Shown: piece after piece, positions 7,747 through 15,812 of the stretch
How the letters are laid out: each line of letters starts with the position of its first letter
Numbering within the stretch: the first letter of the stretch is position 1
Assembly: GCA_035560935.1 (NCBI GenBank)
Contig: DATMYQ010000175.1
Span: 1 to 36,840 of the forward strand
DNA from: DATMYQ01 sp035560935
GTDB lineage: Bacteria > Bacillota > Negativicutes > Sporomusales > Sporomusaceae
Reading direction: 5' to 3'
DNA length: 36,840 nucleotides
Position numbers and translations under genes: made by a program
The notes under the pieces: generated by a model
The model's input: the letters and a program-made list of their open reading frames with translations, nothing else
Told to the model about the DNA's origin: nothing
Database searches by the model: none

Positions 7747-10700
7747 ATGACTGATCTCTTGAGGGATAGGGAAGAAAGAATGGAAACCGAGGTGGAATTT
7801 GTGGTTCAGAATGAGGAAAGCCGTTGTGCCACCGATACAGAGGACCAGGATGGAGAACAGGAACAAGGCACAGGCCGATCCTTGGCCCGGCGGTTGTGGA
7901 TGCCGGGCCTGGTGCTTTTCATCATGATGTTGCTGGTTGTATTGCCAGTAAGCAATGCGTCACTGCGTCAGAAAAATGTACTGATTCTGAACTCCTATAA
8001 TTATGGTCTGACCTGGACGGATGAGCAAACCCGGGGAATTATGGAAACTCTGCGGCAGGCGGGGCAACACCCTATTTTTTTTGTGGAATATCTGGACTGG
8101 AAAAATAACCCCAGTCTTGACAACTTAAATAATTTGACGGAAATATACCGCTTGAAATATAGTGGCCGACCACTGGATCTGGTGGTAACCACAGACGATA
8201 TGGCATTGGTTTTTGCGTTGCAGCATCGACAGGAATTGTTTGGCGATGCGCCGATAGTGTTTTCCGGTGTGGACCGGGAGGCGACGGAAACGGCCATGGC
8301 CGGGCAGCTGAATGTGACCGGGATATATGAAAAACCTGACATTGAAGGTTGCCTGGGATTGATGCTGACGTTTAACCCTCGTTTGCAGGATGTTTATGTT
8401 TTGTTTGACCGGTTGGGAAACAGAGACGGCGTGAAAGGGGCGTTGGAGGGTTCGGTGCAAAAAATGCGCCCGAATTTGAAGGTTCATTATCTTGATGATT
8501 ACCTTTTTTCTGCCGTAAACGATCAACTAAAAGGGCTGCCGGAAGACAGCGCGGTATTATTGATCAGTTATAGCCGGGACCGGGATGAATTAGTGATGGA
8601 ACCGGAACGGTTTGCCCAATTGTATAGCGATGTCAGCAGCGTACCGGTGTATGTGACGCATGATTATCTGCTGGGGATGGGGCCGCTAGGGGGCAGCCTG
8701 CTGAGCGGAAAACAGCAGGGCGAAGCCGCGGGACGGATGGCCGCCCGGATTCTCTCCGGCGAACTGGTGAACGGGATTTTACCGGAGCGGGAATCACCTG
8801 TTTATTTTGGATTTGATTATCGGGCCTTGCAACGGTACAAGATTGCGCTGGATAAGCTTCCGGAGGGTGCCGTGATATTGAATCATCCCCAGTCTTTTTA
8901 CGAACAGTACAAAGTGTTATTGTGGAGTCTCATCGCGGTTTTCCTGATGATGCTGATTTATAGTGTGACGTTGACAATGAATATCCGGCGCCGGATGCAG
9001 GTGGAGAATGAACTAAAGCACAGCAATGAAGAGCTGGTAGCGTTATATGAAGAAGTGCAGGCTTCAGAAGAAACGCTGTACCAGCAGTACCAAACCTTGC
9101 AAAGCATGCAAGAAACCCTGGCGCGTAACGATGAACGGCATACGCTTTCCGTGGCGGGAGCGAATGATGGTTTGTGGGATTGGGATATTCTTACGGATAC
9201 ACTGTTCCTTTCTGAAAAAGGACACCAAATTCTGGGACTGGAGGCGGGGCGCCTAAAAACCATGCGCCGTTGTATGGCTGTCTGTGTGCCGCGGGAAAAT
9301 CTTTCCGTGGTGCGGAGCGCTATGGAAATCCATTTGCGTGGTGACAGCGAATATTATACGGTGGAGTATCCTTTGTGTGATCCGCAGTCAGGCCGATGGA
9401 TCCTGGTCAGAGGCAAGGCGCTGATGAACTCCGACCACCGGCCGGTCCGGATGTGCGGTTCGGTGACGGATGTAACGGAGCGGAAGCGGCAGGAGGAAAA
9501 AATCCGTGACTTGGCATACTATGACCCGGTGACCGGGCTGCCAAACCGGGCCAATTTTTTTGAGCGTTTGCAGAAAGCGCTGAATGAAAGAGAATGGGAG
9601 CATACGGAGGGTGCCGTATTGCTCATTGACCTGGACAATTTTAAAGGAATCAATGATATATTCGGGCATTATTATGGTGACAAACTGCTCAGGGCCATTG
9701 GCGAGCGCCTGGCTCTGTGCGGGGACGGTTTCCTGGCCCGGATGGGCGGGGATGAATTTGCGGTTTTGTTGCAGCGGATTTCTGACACAGAAGAAGCGGC
9801 ACATTATGCGGAAACAGTACTGGAGATGTTCCGCGATGTTATGGCGGTGGAAAAAAAAATCTTCCATATATCAACGAGCATAGGTATCACCCTGTTTCCC
9901 CAAGATGCGGACAAACCGGCGCGCGTGATGCAAAATGCCGATCTGGCATTGTACCGGGCCAAGGAGCAGGGAAAAAAACGGTTCGTTTTTTATGATCAGG
10001 CAATGATTACGGCGGTACGGGACAACATGTTTATGGAAAGAAACCTGCGCCGGGCGATCGAAAATAAGGAATTGAAACTTTGGTATCAGCCACAGGTTGA
10101 ATTGAATACGGGAGAAATTGTTGGCTTTGAAGCATTGCTGCGATGGTTTGACGCCAAACAGAACGTAGTGATGCCATTGCAGTTTATCCGGTTGGCCGAG
10201 GAAACAGGGTTGATTATTCCGCTTGGTTATCTGCTGTTGGAGCAGGCCTGCGATTTTATTGCCACTCTGCGACGGGACGGATATCGGAATGTGGTGGTGA
10301 CGGTAAATATATCGGTGATTCAGCTGATGCAGGAGGATTTTGTTCAACGAGTGGATGAGATTTTGCGGCATTCGGGGATTGCACCACAGGATCTTGGTTT
10401 TGAGATCACTGAAAGTATTCTGATGGAATCGATTGAAACGGGTACCGGTCGGTTGGAACAACTGCGGCAACGGGGTATAGAGATTCATCTGGACGATTTT
10501 GGCACCGGCTATTCCTCGCTGCAATATTTGCAGCAGTTGCCGGTAGATGTGGTCAAAATTGATCGTGCTTTTATCCAAAGTATTGGCGGAGCTGCTCGGG
10601 AGCAGGCACTGACCGAATCTATCCTGCGGATGGTACAACGGTTGGGACTGAATATTATTGCGGAGGGGGTTGAAACCCAGGAGCAGGTGGATGGCCTTCG

Positions 10701-10788
10701 GCGAATGGGCTGTAAACTGGCGCAGGGTTACTATTACAGTAAAGCGTTGCCGGCGGAAGAGGCGCGAAAAATGTTGGACGCCCAGTGA
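7747..10788 (+). CDS. Membrane sensor with ABC-type binding domain, PAS, GGDEF and EAL
   Basis: About 1013 residues. A membrane helix (RLWMPGLVLFIMMLL) precedes an extracytoplasmic domain like the ABC substrate-binding-like family PF04392. A second helix is near nt 8905-8985, followed by a short coiled coil, a PAS domain, GGDEF and EAL. The GGDEF motif is intact (9745-9759). The EAL domain has EAL (10129-10137), a downstream FEITES, DDFGTGYSS and IAEGVET, so both cyclase and phosphodiesterase activity are possible. No clear RxxD inhibitory site is seen. Starts at 7642 (inside a hairpin), 7747 (preferred; AAAAGGAAAA upstream) and 7780 are all in frame. A terminator follows. Confidence 0.88.
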   Translation: MTDLLRDREERMETEVEFVVQNEESRCATDTEDQDGEQEQGTGRSLARRLWMPGLVLFIMMLLVVLPVSNASLRQKNVLILNSYNYGLTWTDEQTRGIMETLRQAGQHPIFFVEYLDWKNNPSLDNLNNLTEIYRLKYSGRPLDLVVTTDDMALVFALQHRQELFGDAPIVFSGVDREATETAMAGQLNVTGIYEKPDIEGCLGLMLTFNPRLQDVYVLFDRLGNRDGVKGALEGSVQKMRPNLKVHYLDDYLFSAVNDQLKGLPEDSAVLLISYSRDRDELVMEPERFAQLYSDVSSVPVYVTHDYLLGMGPLGGSLLSGKQQGEAAGRMAARILSGELVNGILPERESPVYFGFDYRALQRYKIALDKLPEGAVILNHPQSFYEQYKVLLWSLIAVFLMMLIYSVTLTMNIRRRMQVENELKHSNEELVALYEEVQASEETLYQQYQTLQSMQETLARNDERHTLSVAGANDGLWDWDILTDTLFLSEKGHQILGLEAGRLKTMRRCMAVCVPRENLSVVRSAMEIHLRGDSEYYTVEYPLCDPQSGRWILVRGKALMNSDHRPVRMCGSVTDVTERKRQEEKIRDLAYYDPVTGLPNRANFFERLQKALNEREWEHTEGAVLLIDLDNFKGINDIFGHYYGDKLLRAIGERLALCGDGFLARMGGDEFAVLLQRISDTEEAAHYAETVLEMFRDVMAVEKKIFHISTSIGITLFPQDADKPARVMQNADLALYRAKEQGKKRFVFYDQAMITAVRDNMFMERNLRRAIENKELKLWYQPQVELNTGEIVGFEALLRWFDAKQNVVMPLQFIRLAEETGLIIPLGYLLLEQACDFIATLRRDGYRNVVVTVNISVIQLMQEDFVQRVDEILRHSGIAPQDLGFEITESILMESIETGTGRLEQLRQRGIEIHLDDFGTGYSSLQYLQQLPVDVVKIDRAFIQSIGGAAREQALTESILRMVQRLGLNIIAEGVETQEQVDGLRRMGCKLAQGYYYSKALPAEEARKMLDAQ

Positions 10789-10799
10789 TAAGATGTGGA

Positions 10800-10825
10800 A
10801 ATATTGCGAAAACGCAATATTTTTT
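10800..10825 (+). terminator. Terminator of the GGDEF/EAL gene
   Basis: AATATTGCG (10800-10808) pairs perfectly with CGCAATATT (10813-10821) around an AAAA loop, and runs into a T-tract to 10825. The following TTGACA elements belong to the glpP-like promoter. Confidence 0.85.
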
Positions 10826-10835
10826 GACAACTGAC

Positions 10836-10864
10836 TTGACAAAAATAGTGGCCCACGAGATACT
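10836..10864 (+). promoter_or_regulatory. Promoter of the GlpP-family gene
   Basis: TTGACA (10836-10841), a 17-nt spacer and GATACT (10859-10864), about 48 nt before the RBS of the antiterminator gene. A second TTGACA at 10824-10829 has no matching -10. Confidence 0.6.
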
Positions 10865-10918
10865 GAAAACGCTGGAATATTTGTTGCGGCAACAGTATGA
10901 AAACGGTTGGAGGTTGTG

Positions 10919-11485
10919 ATGGGCAGTCGCTTATATGAAATGCTGGAGGATAACCCAATCATTGCCGGAATCAAAGACGACGCGGGGCTGGCGCAGGCAT
11001 TGCTTACTGATTGCCGCATTGTGTTCGTGTTGTATGGCAACCTTTTGAACATCGGCGAGATTGTGAAACAAATTAAAGCCAGTGGGAAAATGACATTTAT
11101 TAATGTCGATCTGTTGGAAGGTTTTTCACATAAAGAAATTGTGGTGCAGTACCTGAAAGAGCAGACTAAAACCGATGGCATACTCAGTTCGAAGGCTTCT
11201 ATGATCAAAGCAGCCCGGCTACAGGGATTATACACTATCCACCGCTTTTTTCTGATTGATTCGTTTTCTTTTCATAATTTGGACAAGCAGATTGATATTT
11301 CACAACCGGATTGTATTGAGATATTGCCGGGATGTATGCCGAAAGTGATTTCCTGGGTCATTGAGAAATTTGACATTCCGTTGATTGCCGGTGGCTTGGT
11401 CTGTGAAAAAGAAGATGTTGTGGCGGCCCTGAAAGCTGGTGCGATAGCAATTTCTTCAACGAACGCTGAAATATGGAACATATGA
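10919..11485 (+). CDS. glpP: GlpP-family transcription antiterminator
   Basis: 188 residues covering the whole GlpP family (PF04309, TIM-barrel-like). It shows VFVLYGNLLNI, FINVDLLEGF, DGILSSKASMIKAARLQG and the C-terminal LIAGGLVCEKEDVVAALKAGAIAISST block. In Bacillus, GlpP binds glycerol-3-phosphate and prevents termination in glp leaders. Here no glpF, glpK or glpD is present. Instead two matching antiterminator/terminator leaders lie downstream, at 11577-11635 and 18846-18906. The ligand may therefore be a different polyol or sugar phosphate. ATG 10919 is chosen for GGAGG 5 nt upstream. Confidence 0.88.
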   Translation: MGSRLYEMLEDNPIIAGIKDDAGLAQALLTDCRIVFVLYGNLLNIGEIVKQIKASGKMTFINVDLLEGFSHKEIVVQYLKEQTKTDGILSSKASMIKAARLQGLYTIHRFFLIDSFSFHNLDKQIDISQPDCIEILPGCMPKVISWVIEKFDIPLIAGGLVCEKEDVVAALKAGAIAISSTNAEIWNI

Positions 11486-11541
11486 ATTCATAGTGCGACT
11501 AACTATGAAATTAAAGAAAGATTTGAAATAAATAAAAGATA

Positions 11542-11570
11542 TTGACATTTGTTTTGGGCATCACTATAAT
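11542..11570 (+). promoter_or_regulatory. Promoter of the SDR-Etf-kinase operon
   Basis: Consensus TTGACA (11542-11547), a 17-nt spacer and TATAAT (11565-11570). An AT-rich block just upstream (AAATAAATAAAA) is shared almost base for base with the BCCT promoter at 18812. Confidence 0.88.
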
Positions 11571-11576
11571 AAAGAC

Positions 11577-11638
11577 AATTACTAGTGCGCAGAGGATAGT
11601 AATTCCTAAGGGAATATACTGTCCTTTGCTTTTTATTT
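11577..11638 (+). promoter_or_regulatory. GlpP-type antiterminator/terminator leader 1
   Basis: AATTACTA (11577-11584) can pair with TAGTAATT (11597-11604) to form an antiterminator. Alternatively the overlapping AGGATAGTA (11593-11601) pairs with TACTGTCCT (11617-11625), with an inner ATTCC/GGAAT stem, and is followed by TTTGCTTTTTATTTT: a terminator. The two folds exclude each other. The shared core AGAGGATAGTAATT is present again in leader 2. Binding by the GlpP-like protein encoded just upstream is inferred. Confidence 0.85.
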
Positions 11639-11684
11639 TCCCGACTGCGGCGCAGGGTGTGGGCAAAAGAGGAGGAAATGAAAC

Positions 11685-12461
11685 GTGAATATCAGTGATT
11701 TCTCGATGGATTATTTCTCATTGAAGGGTAAGAACGCGATCGTCACAGGTGGGAATACCGGGCTGGGTCAGGCGTTTGCTCTGGCGTTGGCAAAGGCGGG
11801 GGCGAATCTGCTGATTCCCAGTTATGTGGAGGATGACGGATCCACAAAACGCCTGATTGAAAAAGAAGGCGTACAAATGGAGTTTATGCAGGTGGATATT
11901 ACGGCGGCGGGGGCGCCCCGCAGGATTATTGACCGGTGCATTGAAGCGTTCGGGCAAGTGGATATTTTAGTAAACAGCGCGGGTATTTGCAAGCTGGCCG
12001 CGGTGCTGGAGTTTGGACGTTCGGAGTGGGATCCGATGTTGGATGTAAATTTGACCGCTGCGTTTGAATTGAGCCATGAAGCTGCCAAACGGATGATTCC
12101 GCAAAAAAGCGGTAAGATTATTAATATTTGTTCGCTGTTTTCTTTTCTGGGCGGTCAATGGTCGCCGGCATACGCAGCGACAAAACATGCGCTGGCGGGA
12201 TTCACTAAAGCATATTGCGACGAGTTGGGGCAGTATAATATTCAGGTCAATGGCATTGCTCCCGGTTATTATGCTACCGATATTACGAAGCAAACCCGTA
12301 GCAATCCGGAAACCAATCAGCGGGTGCTGGACCATATTCCAGCCAATCGCTGGGGAGAAACTCTGGATTTGATGGGAACAACGGTGTTTTTGGCCAGCAA
12401 AGCATCGGATTACGTGAACGGCCATTTGCTGGTGGTGGACGGCGGTTATTTGGTCCGGTGA
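11685..12461 (+). CDS. Short-chain dehydrogenase (KduD-like SDR)
   Basis: 258 residues, classical SDR. It has the cofactor motif TGGNTGLG (21-28), NSAG (97-100), and the catalytic tetrad N122, S150, Y163, K167 (YAATK). The closest family I recognise is 2-dehydro-3-deoxygluconate 5-dehydrogenase (KduD), but the substrate is not fixed by sequence. It should oxidise or reduce a hydroxyl of the imported polyol or sugar acid with NAD(P)H. The start is GTG 11685 with GAGGAGG about 9 nt upstream. An in-frame ATG at 11706 lacks an RBS. It is the first gene of the leader-1 operon. Confidence 0.87.
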   Translation: MNISDFSMDYFSLKGKNAIVTGGNTGLGQAFALALAKAGANLLIPSYVEDDGSTKRLIEKEGVQMEFMQVDITAAGAPRRIIDRCIEAFGQVDILVNSAGICKLAAVLEFGRSEWDPMLDVNLTAAFELSHEAAKRMIPQKSGKIINICSLFSFLGGQWSPAYAATKHALAGFTKAYCDELGQYNIQVNGIAPGYYATDITKQTRSNPETNQRVLDHIPANRWGETLDLMGTTVFLASKASDYVNGHLLVVDGGYLVR

Positions 12462-12520
12462 GACGCTTGCCGTAACGCGCGGAGGATAGAAAATAGTGCA
12501 GGATAAGGAGTGGCACGGTT

Positions 12521-13969
12521 ATGAAACTTTCCCGGGAGCAAATTGTAAACCGGTTGCAGGAAATGCTGGGCAGAGAGCGGGTTATCACCGATGAAGCGGT
12601 GTTAAAGGCCAGCAGCATAGACCGTTTCCGTAAATATGAAGATATTTGCGGCGTATATACCCGGCCGGTGCCGGCGGCCATTGCTCAAGTCGGCAATGAA
12701 GAGCAGGTGGCCAAGGTACTGCATTTTATGAATGAGAACAAACTGAATGCGGTGCCCCGCACCGGAGCATCAGCCACTGAGGGCGGTCTGGAGACCGCGG
12801 TGGAAAATTCTGTGGTGATTGACGGAGCGGGTATGAATGAAATCATCCGGATTGATACTTACAATATGTTGGCGACGGCGCAATGCGGTGTTCCTCTGCA
12901 GGTGCTGGAAGATAAGTTGCGGGAAATGGGGTATACCACCGGGCATTCGCCCCAGTCCAAACCGTTGGCCCAAATGGGAGGATTGGTGGCGACCCGCAGT
13001 ACCGGGCAGTTTTCGACGCTTTATGGTGGTATTGAGGATATGGTGGTGGGACTGTCTGCGGTTTTCCCCAACGGGCAGATCATCCGAGTCAAAAATGTTC
13101 CCCGGCGGGCTGCCGGGCCGGATATCCGTCACGTCATTATCGGCAGTGAAGGCGCCCTCTGCTTTATTACGGAGGTAACGGTGAAGATATTTCGCTATAT
13201 GCCGGAGAATCATCGTTTTTATGGTTACACGCTGGATTCGATGAAAACCGGGTTTGAAATTTTACGGGAAGTGATGGTGGAAGGGTACCGGCCGTCAATT
13301 GCCCGGTTGTATGACGTGGAAGATGGAGCCTTTCATTTTTCTCATTTCGCCGCTGACCGGTGCGTGCTTATCTTTATGGCGGAAGGCGCGAAAGGAATTG
13401 TGGAAGTGACTGGGCAGGCGATTGAAGCGATTGTATCGCGGTATTCGGAATGTAACGCTGTAGATAGTCGGTTGATTGAGCGTTGGTTTACACATTTGAA
13501 CTGGGGACCGGAAAACATTGCCAGGGAACGAGTGGAGATTATGGAAACCCAGAATATCGGATTTACCACGGAGGTTTCCGGCTGTTGGAGCATTATCCAT
13601 GAGATATATGAAAATTGTGTCCGGCGAATTCGGGATGAAGTGCCGGATATCACAATGGTGGGTGGGCATTCGTCTCACAGCTATCTAAACGGAACCAATA
13701 TGTATTTCGTTTACTACTATAACATTGTGGACTGTAAGCCGGAAGAAGAGGTGATGAAGTACCACGATCCGATCAATAAGATTATTGTCGAAGAAACCAT
13801 CCGTCTGGGTGGGTCCATGGTGCATCATCACGGTATTGGCAAAGCCCGGGCGCAGTGGATTAAAGAAGAATACCAGTCATCGTACTATGTTTTGGAAACA
13901 CTGAAACGGGCGTTTGACCCGGAAGGAATTATGAATGCGGGAACCATTATCCCGTTGCCGGTAAAATAA
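12521..13969 (+). CDS. FAD-binding oxidase, alkyl-DHAP-synthase/GlcD-like
   Basis: 482 residues of the VAO/PCMH flavoprotein superfamily (FAD_binding_4 plus a C-terminal cap). An FAD-domain segment (PRTGASATEGGLE, then SPQSKPLAQMGGLVATRSTGQFSTLYGG) precedes a C-terminal HHHGIGKARAQW motif. That triple-His motif is typical of alkyldihydroxyacetonephosphate synthase rather than glycolate or lactate oxidases. The substrate may therefore be a phosphate ester or a related hydroxy acid. The ATG has AAGGAG 10 nt upstream. The stop overlaps the start of the EtfB-like gene, which points to a protein complex with Etf as electron acceptor. Confidence 0.85.
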   Translation: MKLSREQIVNRLQEMLGRERVITDEAVLKASSIDRFRKYEDICGVYTRPVPAAIAQVGNEEQVAKVLHFMNENKLNAVPRTGASATEGGLETAVENSVVIDGAGMNEIIRIDTYNMLATAQCGVPLQVLEDKLREMGYTTGHSPQSKPLAQMGGLVATRSTGQFSTLYGGIEDMVVGLSAVFPNGQIIRVKNVPRRAAGPDIRHVIIGSEGALCFITEVTVKIFRYMPENHRFYGYTLDSMKTGFEILREVMVEGYRPSIARLYDVEDGAFHFSHFAADRCVLIFMAEGAKGIVEVTGQAIEAIVSRYSECNAVDSRLIERWFTHLNWGPENIARERVEIMETQNIGFTTEVSGCWSIIHEIYENCVRRIRDEVPDITMVGGHSSHSYLNGTNMYFVYYYNIVDCKPEEEVMKYHDPINKIIVEETIRLGGSMVHHHGIGKARAQWIKEEYQSSYYVLETLKRAFDPEGIMNAGTIIPLPVK

Positions 13970-14790
13970 TGAAAGTGATCGTATGTTTCAAAGAGGCCCC
14001 GGATCTGGAACGGATGGCGCCGGCGGACTGGGAGACGGATGCTGCGCTTAAACCGGACACTCGGTTTGTGCCAACGGTCCTTAACGTCTATGATGAAAGT
14101 GCGCTGGAAATGGCGCTGCGTCTGCGGGATGCTGCCCGCGGCCGGGAAAAGACAACAGAGCTTATCGCGTTGACGGTGGACAGCGTTTCTCCGCCGCGAA
14201 TGCTGAAAAATCTATTGGCACTGCAGTATGATCGGGTTGTAAAGATAGAATCCTCTCTCGACCTGCGTTTTCATGCGCTGGCGGTGGCAAAATTGCTGGC
14301 GGCTTTTATTAAAACCCAGGATGACGCTCCGGTAATATTTTGTGGCGTCCGCAGCAACGAAGGTGATAACGGGAAAACACCGTTGCTATTGGCGGAAATG
14401 CTGGGTATCCCCTGCATTACTCCGGTAATTGATGCCACGCTGGCAGCACCGGACGAATCCCTGGATGTCACGGTGGATATCGATGGTTGGCGGGTGGGGC
14501 AACGAGTCCGGGCACCGGTGGTGCTGGCTGTGGGGAATGTGGCGGGAAGCAGTTTGCGTATTCCCACGCTTAAGGACAAAATGCGTGTTAAAGGACGGGA
14601 ACCGGAAATGATTTTACCGGCCGGGATTGACGTGGAAGAAATAGCGGCTGTGATGGCACGGGAGGAAGAACTGGTTTCGTTAAAAACAGAGCGACAAAAA
14701 CGAGATACTGCGTTTGTGCGCGGGCAGGATATGGCGGAAACAGCAGCGATATTTTATAACCAATATTTGAAAAAGCGGGCCGGCATATGA
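13969..14790 (+). CDS. EtfB-like electron transfer flavoprotein beta subunit
   Basis: 273 residues with the ETF beta fold: N-terminal VIVCFKEAPD, the NVYDESALEMALRL helix and the nucleotide-binding block CGVRSNEGDNGKTPLLLAEMLGIPC. The block departs from the usual GxQxxDxDxxQ pattern, so cofactor content is uncertain. It should pair with the EtfA-like protein encoded next and carry electrons from the flanking FAD oxidases. It overlaps its upstream neighbour (TAATG) and its downstream neighbour (ATGA). Confidence 0.83.
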   Translation: MKVIVCFKEAPDLERMAPADWETDAALKPDTRFVPTVLNVYDESALEMALRLRDAARGREKTTELIALTVDSVSPPRMLKNLLALQYDRVVKIESSLDLRFHALAVAKLLAAFIKTQDDAPVIFCGVRSNEGDNGKTPLLLAEMLGIPCITPVIDATLAAPDESLDVTVDIDGWRVGQRVRAPVVLAVGNVAGSSLRIPTLKDKMRVKGREPEMILPAGIDVEEIAAVMAREEELVSLKTERQKRDTAFVRGQDMAETAAIFYNQYLKKRAGI

Positions 14791-15812
14791 AAAAAATCAT
14801 GGTGTTTGGCGGGCGGATGCCGGATATTGAGGGCCAAATCAAAGAATTGAACGCGTTTTGCCGGCTTTATCTTGCCGGTGAGATAGAAACCGAGGCCTGG
14901 ATGATATCTGATCAGGATCTGAATATGGCCCAAATGACCGTTACTCCGGAAGTTTCCCGGATAAAACTGGTCAAGGTGAGAAACCCCTATGTGGCCGAAG
15001 AATATCTGGCGGTGATTCAGGCTCTGTACGGTAACACGCACTACTCACCGGATACCGGACCTTTTTTGCTGTTTGGCAGTGGTTCATTCGTTAGTGCGCT
15101 GGCTGTAAGAGCGGCCTATCGCCTAAACGGTGTATCCTGCGTGGGCGTTCGAAAATTGCGTTGGCAAAACGAGCGGCTGCTGGCGGAGAAAATGGTGTAT
15201 TCCGGGCACCTGGTGGCTGAATTTCAACTAAAAAAAAGACCTTGTTGTCTGGCAATATCCCCGGGATTTCGTGATGGCTCGATGATACAGGCAAGCGGAG
15301 TGGAACCTGAGAATTTCACCGTCGCTGACCTGACGGTAGCGGCAGGTGACTGGCCGCGGACTTACCGCTGTGACCGGACAATCGATGCTGCGGGTCTGAC
15401 AGCGGCGGCGCTGGTGCTGGCAGTCGGTTGGGGTATCGGTTCCCGGGAGAACGTCCGGCAAACGGCTGAATTGGCTTTGCAACTGGGCGGAGAACTGGGA
15501 GGCAGCCGACCGGTGGTAATGAATGCCTGGCTGGGAATGGAGCAATTGCTCGGGACGTCGGGAGCCGTTGTGGCGCCTGAGGCATGTTTGGTTTTTGGCG
15601 CTTCCGGATCAGCCGCGTTCAAAGTGGGGATTGAAAAAAGTAAATGGATTGCTGCGGTTAACTGCGATGAAAATGCACCTATATTCCAATATGCCGATGT
15701 GGCGATTTGCGGCGATTGCCGGGAGTTCATCAGTGAATTGCTGCAATATGTAAACAGAGAACAACGAAGTGGTGATGAGATTGTCTATGACAGAAATTCG
15801 ACTGCTAAATAG
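14787..15812 (+). CDS. Divergent EtfA-like electron transfer flavoprotein alpha subunit
   Basis: 341 residues. The C-terminal third aligns with the EtfA FAD domain: GSRPVV, then APEACLVFGASGS, KWIAAVNCDENAPIFQYADVAICGD. Several FAD-contact residues are changed. The usual GGRG is GWGI, GQTGK is GTSGA, and the GISGAIQH histidine motif is GASGSAAF. The FAD of the alpha subunit may be bound differently or absent. It forms a heterodimer with the preceding EtfB-like protein by family rule. The start overlaps the EtfB stop; the C-terminus overlaps the next gene. Confidence 0.8.
   Translation: MKKIMVFGGRMPDIEGQIKELNAFCRLYLAGEIETEAWMISDQDLNMAQMTVTPEVSRIKLVKVRNPYVAEEYLAVIQALYGNTHYSPDTGPFLLFGSGSFVSALAVRAAYRLNGVSCVGVRKLRWQNERLLAEKMVYSGHLVAEFQLKKRPCCLAISPGFRDGSMIQASGVEPENFTVADLTVAAGDWPRTYRCDRTIDAAGLTAAALVLAVGWGIGSRENVRQTAELALQLGGELGGSRPVVMNAWLGMEQLLGTSGAVVAPEACLVFGASGSAAFKVGIEKSKWIAAVNCDENAPIFQYADVAICGDCREFISELLQYVNREQRSGDEIVYDRNSTAK

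Noticed and set aside
9871..11235. Long minus-strand open frame (454 codons) opposite the EAL domain and glpP-like gene
   Set aside because: It lies opposite two clear genes, has no family match and no ribosome binding site; the frame is a by-product of codon use.
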